Assembly (NCBI RefSeq): GCF_900110675.1
Contig: NZ_FOEN01000009.1
Coordinates: forward strand, 1-64,000
Direction of reading: 5' to 3'
Source of the DNA: Ignavigranum ruoffiae
Lineage (GTDB): Bacteria > Bacillota > Bacilli > Lactobacillales > Aerococcaceae
Length of the DNA: 64,000 bases
Shown piece by piece: positions 7,280 through 16,306 of the stretch. The number at the start of each line of letters is the position of its first letter. Position 1 is the first letter of the stretch. The notes below the pieces were generated by a model. It saw only the letters and a list, made by a program, of their open reading frames with translations, did no database searches and was not told the origin of the DNA. Made by a program: the position numbers and the translations under genes.

Positions 7280-8557
7280 ATGACAAATCATTATGATGTA
7301 ATTGTAGTTGGGGCTGGGACGAGTGGGCTGATGGCTGCCATCCAGGCAGCTCAGCAAGGAGCCAAGGTTCTCATCTTAGAGAAGAACAAAGTTCCCGGTC
7401 GCAAACTCTTACTCTCTGGCGGAGGTCGCTGTAATGTCACCAATCGTACTCAGCGAGAAGAACTTATTCGTCACATTCCGGGCAATGGTAAGTTTCTGTA
7501 TTCTGCCTTGAATCAATTTGACCAAGAAGATATCATAGCCTTTTTTGAAACGCGAGGTGTTCCATTGAAAGAGGAAGATCATGGACGTATGTTCCCGGTT
7601 AGCGATCGGTCACGAACCATTCTCGATACCTTGCTCGCCGAATTAGATCAACTCGGTGTTACAATCTATTACCAAAATACGGTTCAGTCCTTGAAATTAT
7701 CCGCTGATCGACCAAAGATTGTCGGTGTCGAAACCCAAGATGGGCAATTTTTCGCCTGTACTAGTCTAGTTCTGGCGATGGGCGGGCGAGCCTACCCCAA
7801 AACCGGTTCGACCGGAGATGGCTATGCATTAGCGCGGTCAGTTGGTCATAGCATTCGCCCCCTTTATCCTACGGAAGCTAGTCTGATATCAACCGATCGA
7901 GAAGTTACATCGAATGAATTAAAGGGCATTTCCATACGCAATGTGCGTGTCAGTCTGTGGGATGATGCTGCTGAAAGCAAAGAAATCATCCACCATCAGA
8001 TGGATATGATCTTCACTCACTTTGGTTATTCGGGCCCCGCCATCTTACGATGTTCAGGCCATGTCAACCTTTGGTTAGCAGACCATCCTGAGGCTCAAGT
8101 TGCCCGACTTTCCATCGACTTAGTTCCAGAACAGAGTATTGAGGATCTCTGCCAGCATGCAGAAGATCAGCGTGACAAACACGTCTTAACCCTATTAAAA
8201 AATTGGATGCCAGAACGAATGGCCCAAGCTATTCTACATCGCTGTCAAATACTTCCCGACCAGGCCTATAAACAACTTGAACATCAAGCGGTAAACGATC
8301 TTTGGCAAACTGTCAAACATTATTCGATCAGTGCTACTGGATCACAACCGATTGAAAAAGGTTTTGTAACGGGCGGTGGCATCTCCGTTAAAGAAGTTGA
8401 GCCTAAATCGATGGCCTCAAAATTGGTGGATGGACTCTATTTCTGCGGTGAACTCTTAGATATTAATGGCTACACAGGTGGCTATAATATCACTGCCGCA
8501 TTCGTCACCGGTTCTATTGCCGGTCAATATGCAACTTGGGCTGCTCTCAGTCAATAA
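7280..8557 (+). CDS. NAD(P)/FAD-dependent oxidoreductase, HI0933/YtfP (BaiN) family
   Basis: A 425-residue flavoprotein. The N-terminal Rossmann fold is clear (YDVIVVGAGTSGLMAAIQAA) and is followed by the family signature GRKLLLSGGGRCNVTN. The C-terminus has the second FAD motif, GLYFCGELLDINGYTGGYNI, typical of the HI0933 group. The physiological substrate is not established. I start at the ATG at 7280 behind AAAGGAG; an in-frame upstream extension to 7229 has no ribosome binding site. A perfect GTCGACG/CGTCGAC hairpin (7233-7249) lies in the leader, without a T-run. Confidence 0.9.
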   Translation: MTNHYDVIVVGAGTSGLMAAIQAAQQGAKVLILEKNKVPGRKLLLSGGGRCNVTNRTQREELIRHIPGNGKFLYSALNQFDQEDIIAFFETRGVPLKEEDHGRMFPVSDRSRTILDTLLAELDQLGVTIYYQNTVQSLKLSADRPKIVGVETQDGQFFACTSLVLAMGGRAYPKTGSTGDGYALARSVGHSIRPLYPTEASLISTDREVTSNELKGISIRNVRVSLWDDAAESKEIIHHQMDMIFTHFGYSGPAILRCSGHVNLWLADHPEAQVARLSIDLVPEQSIEDLCQHAEDQRDKHVLTLLKNWMPERMAQAILHRCQILPDQAYKQLEHQAVNDLWQTVKHYSISATGSQPIEKGFVTGGGISVKEVEPKSMASKLVDGLYFCGELLDINGYTGGYNITAAFVTGSIAGQYATWAALSQ

Positions 8558-8562
8558 TAGAA

Positions 8563-8608
8563 AATCCCTCCTGACAGAGCCCTATCATGAGCTCGCCAGT
8601 GAGGGATT
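8563..8608. terminator. Bidirectional terminator between flavoprotein and LysM genes
   Basis: AATCCCTC (8563-8570) pairs with GAGGGATT (8601-8608). CTTT follows on the plus strand and TTTTCT on the minus strand. It serves two converging genes. Confidence 0.7.
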
Positions 8609-8628
8609 CTTTACGATTCATTGAGAAA

Positions 8629-10182
8629 TTATGATTCACTAACCGTTGTTTCTTCTTCACTTGATTCTTGACTGGCTTCTGTTTGGCCATTGTCTGCAGA
8701 ACTTTGTTCATCAGTATTAGCTGCTTCTTGGTCAAATTCTACCCCTTCAGGATCGACCACGGCCAAGGTACCGTTAAAGAATTGTACAGTTTCAGGTAAA
8801 TTGTTCCATTGAATTAACTGTTCCTTGCTGATGCCATATTTCTTGGCAATCGCTTCTAAACTTTCTTTCGGTTGAACCTTATGTTGACGTGGCGTCGGAT
8901 CTGAAACGACTAATTTGTCGCCTTCCTTAGCGGCAGCCCCATTCAACTTGTTCCATTCATCGATATCTTGGGTCGAGATTTCAAATTGACTGGCAATGGA
9001 GTCTAAGGAGTCGCCAGCAGCTACTTCATACACTTCAGGGATATAGCGCGGATTAGAGACATAAATTTCTTCGCCAACTGGAACTTGATCGTCGCTCAAT
9101 TCGTTCCATTCTTTAATGGAATTAACGGAGAAATTGTAAGTCTGAGCAATCGATTCTAAACTTTCACCTTCGGCAACCTTATGTTTTCGTGGACGGGCTG
9201 CTTCTGGTAGTTCTTTATAAAGTTTCTCTAACTCTTCTTTAGAAAGCTCTCGCAAATCTTGTTCGGTATCTTTCTCTTTGTCATTTTCTTTCTCTTTATC
9301 TTTCTTGTTGCTATTGCTGGTCGAACTTGCTGGGCTCGTTGATGGCTGACTTGACTCAGCAGCTGAATCATTCGCGACTACTGTTTCAATATAACCAGGA
9401 ACAGCGATTTGATCACCGACATTGAGGTAAGAAGAACTCAAACCATTTGCTGCCATTAACGCTTCATAAGTTGTGCCATAGGCGTTGGCGATATCCCAGA
9501 GAGTTTCCCCCGCTTGGACTGTATGATAACCTGACCAATCATCGGTATAAGTAATTCCTGAATCTACTGAACTTGCGCCGGATCCGGTCAAGGCTAATTT
9601 ATCACCGACATTGAGCCAAGTACTAGTCAAACCATTAATGGCCATGATATTCTCAACGGTTGTACCATTGGCGATTGCAATATAGGATAAGGTATCGCCT
9701 GGTTGAACCACATGATAGCCACTGGCTGAAGGTGTGGAAGTAATTGGAGCAGGTTGACTAGCTTGACCGCCTCCGGCTGTTAGATAGAGGACATCTCCAA
9801 CATTGAGCCAAGATGAGCTAAGGCCATTATTGGCCATTAAAGCATCCACAGTTGTCCCGGTTGCAATCGCGATGGTGTATAAGGTATCACCGGGTTGAAC
9901 CACATAGGTGGATCCACTGATTACTGGAGTGGCTGAGCTTGATTCAGAAGCGCTGCCTGGATTTTCGATATATAATACTTGGCCTTCGTCTAGCCAATCA
10001 CTGGTTAATCCATTCCATGCTTGTAAATCAGCTAAAGAAACGCCGTGATCATTAGCAATCTTCAATAACCATTCGCCTGATTTTACAGTATAAGTGGCTT
10101 GGGCATGAATCGATTGAACGGTTCCCAAAGCCATGGTTGAAGCTAGTAAGCCAACCATTAAGTGTTTTAAATTCTTCTTCAA
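8629..10182 (-). CDS. Secreted protein with seven LysM repeats and no catalytic domain
   Basis: A 517-residue protein with a signal peptide (MKKNLKHLMVGLLASTMALG, probable cleavage after IHA near residue 27). Four closely similar LysM repeats start near residues 30, 92, 155 and 217, each with an NGL-x-LNVGD end. A Ser-rich and then highly charged linker (KKDKEKENDKEKDTEQD) leads to three more divergent LysM repeats near 330, 380 and 430, then an acidic Ser/Glu tail. LysM binds N-acetylglucosamine glycans, so the protein should coat peptidoglycan. No hydrolase, CHAP or NlpC/P60 domain is present. The start is TTG with GGAGG upstream; an extended -10 (TACAAT, 10216-10221) may give it its own promoter. 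It follows the degenerate amidase gene. Confidence 0.9.
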   Translation of the reverse strand: MKKNLKHLMVGLLASTMALGTVQSIHAQATYTVKSGEWLLKIANDHGVSLADLQAWNGLTSDWLDEGQVLYIENPGSASESSSATPVISGSTYVVQPGDTLYTIAIATGTTVDALMANNGLSSSWLNVGDVLYLTAGGGQASQPAPITSTPSASGYHVVQPGDTLSYIAIANGTTVENIMAINGLTSTWLNVGDKLALTGSGASSVDSGITYTDDWSGYHTVQAGETLWDIANAYGTTYEALMAANGLSSSYLNVGDQIAVPGYIETVVANDSAAESSQPSTSPASSTSNSNKKDKEKENDKEKDTEQDLRELSKEELEKLYKELPEAARPRKHKVAEGESLESIAQTYNFSVNSIKEWNELSDDQVPVGEEIYVSNPRYIPEVYEVAAGDSLDSIASQFEISTQDIDEWNKLNGAAAKEGDKLVVSDPTPRQHKVQPKESLEAIAKKYGISKEQLIQWNNLPETVQFFNGTLAVVDPEGVEFDQEAANTDEQSSADNGQTEASQESSEEETTVSES

Positions 10183-10262
10183 GGTAGGTCCTCCTTATAT
10201 TAGTTCTTCACAATTATTGTATCATCATGGATAGCTAGATGAAAGTTATTTCAAATCTGTTA

Positions 10263-10817
10263 TCAATCCGTAACTTTTCTGTGATTTATGTCACGATAAA
10301 GCTGATTAAGCCGTCGACTCAAGTCCAAAGTATTTACTGCCTGAAGTGCTCGACGTCGATTGTAGCGATTAAGCCATTGTTCCAATTTCTCCAAGAAAGA
10401 CTCTTGCTTACGGACGGGTTCGGCTAAACGATACCAATATAATTCTTGTTCCGGCCAGCTCCTAAACTTTGAAATGACAATCCCATCATATTCTTCGCTA
10501 CAATAAATCATCCGGTGGCGGTCGATGACCACGCCGGTATAACCAATTTGTGGCTGATCTGGATCAGTCGAAATAAAAATATCACCTCGCCGGACTTCCC
10601 GGTAATCAATACAATGGAGTAAGGAACCTTCTAGATGTAATAAGAGCGACAGGTCACCAATCCAAGAATGTTGAGGAAGGTAATCGGCATAGATTAAGGC
10701 AGAGAACATAGCTCCTGCACTATCATAACTATGCGGTCCTCCACGATTTTCTTTGGAATAAGAAACTAAGCCTTGCTTATCTTTATACCATTTGATTAAA
10801 CGATGTTTACTTGCCAA
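10263..10817 (-). CDS. Degenerate phage-Pal-like amidase (Amidase_5 fold, catalytic residues replaced)
   Basis: A 184-residue protein whose first 130 residues align by eye with the NlpC/P60-like Amidase_5 domain of phage lysins such as Dp-1 Pal: LVSYSKENRGGPHSYDSAG, RRGDIFI, IGYTGVVID, IYCSEEYDGIVIS and YWYRL. In active members the motifs read SYDCSS and GGHTG. Here the catalytic Cys is Ser33 and the catalytic His is Tyr93, so peptidoglycan cleavage is unlikely. No signal peptide is present. The last 50 residues are basic and helical. The start is TTG behind GGGAGGG. It sits 80 bp upstream of the LysM gene in the same direction; a wall-binding pseudoenzyme role is only an inference. Confidence 0.75.
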   Translation of the reverse strand: MASKHRLIKWYKDKQGLVSYSKENRGGPHSYDSAGAMFSALIYADYLPQHSWIGDLSLLLHLEGSLLHCIDYREVRRGDIFISTDPDQPQIGYTGVVIDRHRMIYCSEEYDGIVISKFRSWPEQELYWYRLAEPVRKQESFLEKLEQWLNRYNRRRALQAVNTLDLSRRLNQLYRDINHRKVTD

Positions 10818-11109
10818 CTGAATCCCTCCCTTATTATTCTCTTGTCAGTGATTCTATTATAGTACAAGTGGGCCAGAATTTCATGATTGGCCCTTCCCCT
10901 CTTTTATACCGTATGAGAAAGCGACTCGAATACTCTTAGATGCTCAGCGATAAATGCCTACAATGTCTGTCCAGATGGTGAATCTTCGAATCCATTTACT
11001 TTGGGCTTAAAAAGATTGAAAATCATTTGACACAGTCTTTCAAGCAACACACGTAGAGTACTTTTTCAAATATTATGAATCCTCTAATTCAACTTTCAAA
11101 CTAAAAAAC

Positions 11110-11240
11110 ACCGAATACTTTCCTAGATCAGAGCGAAAATCCAGCTTGCTTTAACGAGTGGAGTTTAGATCTTGTTTATGCAATCTCAGTCCAACTCTTG
11201 CAGAATATTTTAGGATAATCTCTCTAGCTAAGTATTCGGT
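11110..11240 (-). repeat. ACCGAATA branched terminator-like repeat, copy 1 (behind galU)
   Basis: ACCGAATACTT (11110-11120) is the exact inverse of AAGTATTCGGT (11230-11240); allowing two mismatches, the arms extend to 17 bp ending in CTAG. On the minus strand the right-hand end is followed by GTTTTTT, so it is oriented as a terminator for galU, whose stop is 56 bp upstream. The interior has only weak secondary hairpins. The ends match the copies at 28761 and 62469. The rest of the 10818-11295 gap holds a TATAAT for the amidase gene near 10856, a GGGCCA/TGGCCC hairpin near 10873, and nothing else I recognise. Confidence 0.65.
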
Positions 11241-11295
11241 AGTTCTTATGATTAATAGGTTTGTTCTAAAATCCCAGTTTTGCCTAATCTATGGT

Positions 11296-12177
11296 TTAGC
11301 GCAATTTCTGAGCCAAATCTTGCAGATAGGTCTTTAGACCACTCGCCGTTTCGGGATGCTGCAAACCATAAGCTAAACTCATCTGCATATAACCAAATTT
11401 ATTGCCGACATCATAGCGCTGACTATCGATTTCTTTGGCAAAGACGCGTGTCTGTTGATTCAATCGTTCAATCGCATCGGTCAACTGAATTTCATCGTCA
11501 ACACCTGGATCAAGGTCCTCAAGGACATCAAAGATGGTTGCTGGCAAGATATAACGGCCCGCAATTGCCAAGTTAGACGGCGCTTGCTCAGCAGCTGGTT
11601 TCTCAATAAAATGCGAAACTTCATAGACACCTGGATGATCTGCTAGTTCTTGATTCAATTGAATTACGCCATAATTCGAAATTTCCGCCTTATCGGTCGG
11701 TAAGACGGCAATCAATGGGGCTTCAATCTCTTCATATAAATCGATTAGTTGCTTGGTTGCGGGTTGGTCACCAACCATAATATTGTCCCCTAACATGACC
11801 ACAAAAGGCTCATCATTGACAAAGGCCTTAGCATGATAAATGGCATCACCCAAACCCTTTGGATAAGATTGACGGACAAAATATAAGTTGGTCCGCGTAG
11901 TCGAGCGAACAATCTCTAGAAGTTCAGTCTTGCCTTTCTTCTCTAAATTGTCTTCTAATTCAATATTCGAGTCGAAATGATCTTCAATCGCTCGCTTATG
12001 TTTACCTGTAATGATTAAAATTTCTTCAATCCCGGACTGAATGGCTTCTTCAATAATAAATTGAATGATAGGTTTATCAACGATCGGTAGTAATTCTTTG
12101 GGTTGGGCTTTGGTTGCTGGAAGAAATCCAGTCCCATATCCTGCTGCTGGAATAACTGCTTTACGCACCTTCACCAT
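11296..12177 (-). CDS. galU: UTP-glucose-1-phosphate uridylyltransferase homologue (GalU/GtaB)
   Basis: A 293-residue nucleotidyltransferase that should make UDP-glucose for glycolipids and wall polymers. The family core is present: KAVIPAAGYGT, KPIIQFIIEEAIQSGIEEIL, KRAIEDHFDSN, PKGLGDAIYHAK and VVMLGDNI. In the nucleotide-binding signature, usually GTRFLPATKA-x-PKEML, this protein reads GTGFLPATKAQPKELL, so the Arg at position 17 is Gly (codon GGA). That Arg is normally near-invariant, so activity is uncertain. The start ATG follows GGAGG, with TATAAT at 12207-12212. It is monocistronic and followed by a terminator-like repeat. Confidence 0.85.
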   Translation of the reverse strand: MVKVRKAVIPAAGYGTGFLPATKAQPKELLPIVDKPIIQFIIEEAIQSGIEEILIITGKHKRAIEDHFDSNIELEDNLEKKGKTELLEIVRSTTRTNLYFVRQSYPKGLGDAIYHAKAFVNDEPFVVMLGDNIMVGDQPATKQLIDLYEEIEAPLIAVLPTDKAEISNYGVIQLNQELADHPGVYEVSHFIEKPAAEQAPSNLAIAGRYILPATIFDVLEDLDPGVDDEIQLTDAIERLNQQTRVFAKEIDSQRYDVGNKFGYMQMSLAYGLQHPETASGLKTYLQDLAQKLR

Positions 12178-12232
12178 GCATGCCTCCTTTTATACTTATG
12201 TTTATCATTATAACCTAATTGATGTGGAGTCT

Positions 12233-13225
12233 CTACTCTTCTAAGTTTAATTTCAATAATTGTTCCAGTGGATCGAAGAAGAATCGATTGACTAAAGGAT
12301 AGATCAGAATAGAGCCTAAGACACAGACTAGCATCAACACCAAAATATATAATAAATCCGAGTTAAACCAATTCCATAATTTAGCTTCTCCATAGAGCTT
12401 AACAATTTTTAGAAAGAGGACATGAAGGACATAAATATCCAAGGACATGCTGGACCAGCGATTTAACCAAGAATATTCTCCTGGACGTTGAATCACATAG
12501 GCTAATAACAAATAAGTTAACGCCACTAAGGCGACTTCATTAAACAGATTAAACTGACTAAAGTTGAAGAGCAAGCCATAAACCACGCCACTCAGCAGGA
12601 TATGCCAACGCTGAATCCGTATCTTTGGCGGATGCTGGACCGCCATCGCCCCTAAAGAAATATATAGCATGGCTTTGGGAATGCCACCATAACGAAATAG
12701 CATATCTAGAAATTCAGATCGCGGGGTCAACCAAATCACCGCGTTTAGCGATAAACATAGGAAGAATATATAACGAATATCCCAGCGCCATTGCAAGAGC
12801 TTACCCACACCATAGCTGGCAAAGATTAGAGCGAACAAGAACCATAAATGATATTGTCCCCAAGTCCCATTGAAGAATGAATACAGATTCCGCTCATTGA
12901 GCCAAGCTGAGGCTGCTTGAAGCAAATTCTGATGTAAGGACAGCAAGATGAGGCCATCGACCAGAACATAGAATAACGAATAAATTATAAAACGAAAACT
13001 AATATTCCGACAATAGCGGCGAACAAAGGCATCTTCTTTGGCATTGAGCAAATAGCCTGACACGCCAAAAAAGAAAGGAACGCCCAGATTCAATATGGGC
13101 CGATACCAGTAATAATTCTCCAAAGTTTCGCGCCCCAAATTAGGTAGATATGAGGTCACATGAATTAGAACCACAGCAATGGAAGCCCAAATTCGTACTT
13201 GGTCTAGCTTATAATTATATTTCAT
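12233..13225 (-). CDS. Membrane acyltransferase, acyltransferase-3 family
   Basis: About 330 residues with roughly ten hydrophobic segments. The N-terminus YNYKLDQVRIWASIAVVLIH has the Arg and His of the family, and NLGVPFFFGVSGYLL follows. Such proteins O-acetylate or otherwise acylate surface sugars, but the acceptor cannot be told from sequence. I choose the second ATG (13225), eight bases behind AAAGGAG; the ATG two codons earlier is too close to that site. It lies between a terminator and galU, so it may be transcribed alone and supply a glycan-modifying step. Confidence 0.85.
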   Translation of the reverse strand: MKYNYKLDQVRIWASIAVVLIHVTSYLPNLGRETLENYYWYRPILNLGVPFFFGVSGYLLNAKEDAFVRRYCRNISFRFIIYSLFYVLVDGLILLSLHQNLLQAASAWLNERNLYSFFNGTWGQYHLWFLFALIFASYGVGKLLQWRWDIRYIFFLCLSLNAVIWLTPRSEFLDMLFRYGGIPKAMLYISLGAMAVQHPPKIRIQRWHILLSGVVYGLLFNFSQFNLFNEVALVALTYLLLAYVIQRPGEYSWLNRWSSMSLDIYVLHVLFLKIVKLYGEAKLWNWFNSDLLYILVLMLVCVLGSILIYPLVNRFFFDPLEQLLKLNLEE

Positions 13226-13284
13226 GGACATCGCTCCTTTATAAATACTCTTGTATGATAGCATGAAGCCTCAGCCAGACCTAG

Positions 13285-13324
13285 AAAAAACCCTTCCCCC
13301 AAGTTAAACACTGGCGAGGAAGGG
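13285..13324 (-). terminator. Terminator of the nine-gene transport operon
   Basis: On the minus strand CCCTTCC (13318-13324) pairs with GGAAGGG (13291-13297) and is followed by TTTTTT. It lies 26 bp behind the PHP hydrolase stop. Confidence 0.85.
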
Positions 13325-13349
13325 CTATACTTACTATTGATAAATACAA

Positions 13350-14837
13350 TTAACGGTAAATCGGATTGGTAAAGAGTAACAGTTGGTTAGCTGAATCTAA
13401 GACTTCTAAGCGTAAGAGTCGGTGGTCTGCCATTGGTAAAGTGAACTGGCCGTGATACCCGTTTGAACCCGCTATCGATTCGGTAAGCAAACATTGATCT
13501 TCGCTCCAGAGTTCTATCCGCTGAACTTGCTCAGGCAAATCGGACAAGACTATATCTACCTGCCATTGATCAAAAATCTGCGGCACCCGATCGCCAAGCT
13601 GATAGTGTTGGTTGACCGTAAAGCTTAGCTCTGGCTGCAGACTGATGTAAGAACGACCCAATGATAATGCCTGCAAAATCTGTGCGGCTTGAGCTTCTTT
13701 AGGAGCCATCACATGCGTTATGGCCACTTGGTCAGTTGGATCGCTTCGATGCCAATCACGACCAGCGGTTGCATTAATTTCAAGGCCTGCTTTAAGCAGT
13801 TGTAGCCAATGTTGATAGGCTTGCTCGTTCTTTGCCCGGCCAACTGGATTGGCTTCATTCCAAACTTCAATATTATCCACATAGCGATAATCTGCGAGCG
13901 GATAGTCGAAACGGCAGCCGGTACAATAAGGATTGCCCACGTCAAATGGATGAGCAATCGTGACCATCAGCCCTTCCTCAACCAAGGTTTGCAAATAATG
14001 ATTAAAGTTATCCCATGTCACCCGGGTCCAGTCCCGACATACCTTGGCTTGCGGACCATAGATTAAGAAATGGCCATAGAAAGTCGTCAGCTCCATACCA
14101 ACCAGTAATTTAACTCGATAGCTATCTTGCGGTAAATGCTTAGCTTCCTGCAAAGCACTGATTGTATTATGGTCGGTGATGGCTAACCAATCAAGTGATA
14201 GTTGGTCCGCTGCCTGCAATAATTCCTGCGTCGATTGCTGGGCATCACTATGAGTGGTATGGGCATGGAGCTCAAGTCGATAATCCACGAGATCTTGACT
14301 ACCGATAAAGGGCCGGTCTTTAACTTTGAGATCAGGCCGAGCCTGAGCAAAAGGACAGAGAAATGGCTCTGCTGGCTTGCTCAGCCAAGCTTCAATCTTC
14401 AAGGTGGCCTGAATTTCATCTGAAAAGATGCCGTGACAAGATAAAATAAGCTCCCATTGTCCAGCCTGGATCTCACCGGCAATGAAACCCAAAGATGCTT
14501 CACTCGCACTCAGGATCATTTCTTGTTGGGTATTAAAGTAATGGTGCGCCCCCCGGAAATTTTCCGGATCATTGAGAGAAACGGTGATTAAATTTCGGAA
14601 GCCTGCATTTTCCTCAACCTTATCCTGATATAAGCCCGCTAAATCTAAGGCGCGACGCATTGTCTTTGGATTCTTCTCCCATAAAGGGTCATACTCAAAA
14701 TAAATCTTTAAGATTGCACAATTAGCCGGCACATTAAAACGATAACTTAAATGACTCTGATGAGCCTGGTAACTTACTTTAAATGCTTGCTGAAAGAGAA
14801 TCTGCGGACTATATTCAGTGAATGCTTCTTTATTCAT
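13350..14837 (-). CDS. PHP-domain metallohydrolase, CehA/McbA family
   Basis: A 495-residue protein. The first 180 residues form a beta-rich domain of unknown role. A PHP domain follows, with the metal-binding ELHAHTTHSD (His191, His193, His196, Asp198), then LAITDHNT (Asp222, His223), GMELTT, and later TIAHPFD and NATAGRDWH. PHP/CehA enzymes are metal-dependent phosphoesterases or esterases. No signal peptide is seen, so it should act in the cytoplasm. AAGGAG precedes the ATG. It is last in the transport operon, 10 bp behind the DeoR gene, which suggests it processes the imported compound. Confidence 0.85.
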   Translation of the reverse strand: MNKEAFTEYSPQILFQQAFKVSYQAHQSHLSYRFNVPANCAILKIYFEYDPLWEKNPKTMRRALDLAGLYQDKVEENAGFRNLITVSLNDPENFRGAHHYFNTQQEMILSASEASLGFIAGEIQAGQWELILSCHGIFSDEIQATLKIEAWLSKPAEPFLCPFAQARPDLKVKDRPFIGSQDLVDYRLELHAHTTHSDAQQSTQELLQAADQLSLDWLAITDHNTISALQEAKHLPQDSYRVKLLVGMELTTFYGHFLIYGPQAKVCRDWTRVTWDNFNHYLQTLVEEGLMVTIAHPFDVGNPYCTGCRFDYPLADYRYVDNIEVWNEANPVGRAKNEQAYQHWLQLLKAGLEINATAGRDWHRSDPTDQVAITHVMAPKEAQAAQILQALSLGRSYISLQPELSFTVNQHYQLGDRVPQIFDQWQVDIVLSDLPEQVQRIELWSEDQCLLTESIAGSNGYHGQFTLPMADHRLLRLEVLDSANQLLLFTNPIYR

Positions 14838-14847
14838 GCTTCTCTCC

Positions 14848-15609
14848 TTATACTTCTAGCCATTCTGGTAGGGGGGCCTGCCAAGTTTCAGGGGCAGGAC
14901 CATCACAAACTACTAAATCAATAGCTGCTAAAGGGGTGACTTCAAAGAGCGTACGGACTCCTAACTTACTTTTATCAACTAACAAAATTGCTTGATCACA
15001 ACAATCAATCATCGTCTTAGAAACTAGAGATTCTTCCATATCAAAATCATAGACCGCATCTTGTAATAAGCCGCCACAAGAAATAAACGCTTTATCGACA
15101 TGAAATTTCTTTAGAAAATCGACCGTATAACTACCTTTTATCGAGGCCTGAGCCGGATTAGTAAATCCCGGTAAGACAATGACCTGCCCCGTCATTCGCC
15201 CATCTTCAATAGCATTATTGAAGCTTTGAGCAGCGGCTAAAGAATTGGTAATCACCGTAATATCTTCTAAACCGCTAATCAATTCGCCGATGAACAGGGT
15301 AGACGTGCCAATATCTACGGCAATCGTATCCCCAGATCGAATCAGATTACAACAAGCTTGGGCAACCCGTTGCTTGGCCTTCTTATTCACTGCCATCTTC
15401 TTGGTAAACATCATTTCCACTTCTTCAGGTGCATAAGGAATGGCTGCCCCATGAATACGTGTAATCAATTGATTACTTTCTAATTCATCTAAATCGCGGC
15501 GGATAGTTTCTGGGGTTACTGCCAAAATATCAGCTAGATCGTTTACTGACATTTTCCCAGCTTGGCCGACTAATTGATTAATTTCTGCATGTCGCTGGTC
15601 TTTATTCAT
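14848..15609 (-). CDS. DeoR/GlpR-family transcriptional regulator
   Basis: A 253-residue regulator. The N-terminal DeoR helix-turn-helix is clear (RHAEINQLVGQAGKMSVNDL, then ETIRRDLDELE near residues 35-50). The C-terminal sensor domain has the DIGTST, TNSL and GG-LL motifs of the DeoRC family, which usually bind a phosphorylated sugar. The start at 15609 lies behind GGAGGG. As part of the operon it probably represses the transporter until a phosphorylated product accumulates. Confidence 0.92.
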   Translation of the reverse strand: MNKDQRHAEINQLVGQAGKMSVNDLADILAVTPETIRRDLDELESNQLITRIHGAAIPYAPEEVEMMFTKKMAVNKKAKQRVAQACCNLIRSGDTIAVDIGTSTLFIGELISGLEDITVITNSLAAAQSFNNAIEDGRMTGQVIVLPGFTNPAQASIKGSYTVDFLKKFHVDKAFISCGGLLQDAVYDFDMEESLVSKTMIDCCDQAILLVDKSKLGVRTLFEVTPLAAIDLVVCDGPAPETWQAPLPEWLEV

Positions 15610-15635
15610 TGCTAATCCCTCCAATCATTCATTTC

Positions 15636-16286
15636 TTAGATATCTTCACGACGCCAATATTCACGCCAACGACCAAAATGGTGGCCAGAAGATAATTGTT
15701 TCAATAAATATTGATAGCCTTTAATCAGCCAACCTAGACCCAACAAGTAGAATAAAGCAGGAATCCCTTGCCAACAGGCCAACAGTGAAGCCAGCAATAA
15801 GACGGTGGTCAGTAACCATTCGGCCAAATAAGCCAAGACATAAGCCCAAGCATTCTGTATGCGTTCCTTGGTTGAAGTCTTTGGATAATGGGCGCTTAAA
15901 TATGCAAAAGCGATCCCCATGGCTATCACAAGAGCCCAAAGGAATAAATTGATCAAAAAAATCGCCAAACCCAGCCAATGACCGCGCGATAAAAATAAAA
16001 GATTGCAGGTTAAAATACCCAACACCAGTGACCAAATCAGACTAGGGATAAGATAGCTTCTCAAATTTTTAAGAGCGGATTCCCGAACAAAATCTCCTAC
16101 TTTAAAACGTGAAATCCCAACCGAGTCCTGAGTCAAATGATAAAATTCAAAGACGGTGATGAACGCTGATAGACTGGATAGGACTCCTCCCGCTGAGATG
16201 AAGACCAAAATATAGATCCATTGCCCTACTAGGACTTGGTAGATGATTTGTAAGAATTTACTAAATAAGCGACGATGCTCTGACAT
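15636..16286 (-). CDS. YesL-family (DUF624) membrane protein
   Basis: About 216 residues with five or six hydrophobic segments. The N-terminal region FSKFLQIIYQVLVGQWIYIL and the central EFYHLTQDSVGISRFKVGDF fit the YesL/DUF624 family, commonly found beside LplABC-type carbohydrate ABC transporters. Function is unknown; a role in assembly or regulation of the transporter is often assumed. I start at the ATG at 16286 behind AAGGGGAAAGCA, not at the upstream in-frame codons. It lies 20 bp behind the MATE gene. Confidence 0.8.
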   Translation of the reverse strand: MSEHRRLFSKFLQIIYQVLVGQWIYILVFISAGGVLSSLSAFITVFEFYHLTQDSVGISRFKVGDFVRESALKNLRSYLIPSLIWSLVLGILTCNLLFLSRGHWLGLAIFLINLFLWALVIAMGIAFAYLSAHYPKTSTKERIQNAWAYVLAYLAEWLLTTVLLLASLLACWQGIPALFYLLGLGWLIKGYQYLLKQLSSGHHFGRWREYWRREDI

Positions 16287-16306
16287 TGCTTTCCCCTTCT
16301 TCATCC

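Noticed and set aside
10263-10817. Prophage remnant
   Set aside because: The Pal-like domain is phage-related, but no holin, structural, integrase or repressor gene is near, and flanking genes are chromosomal.
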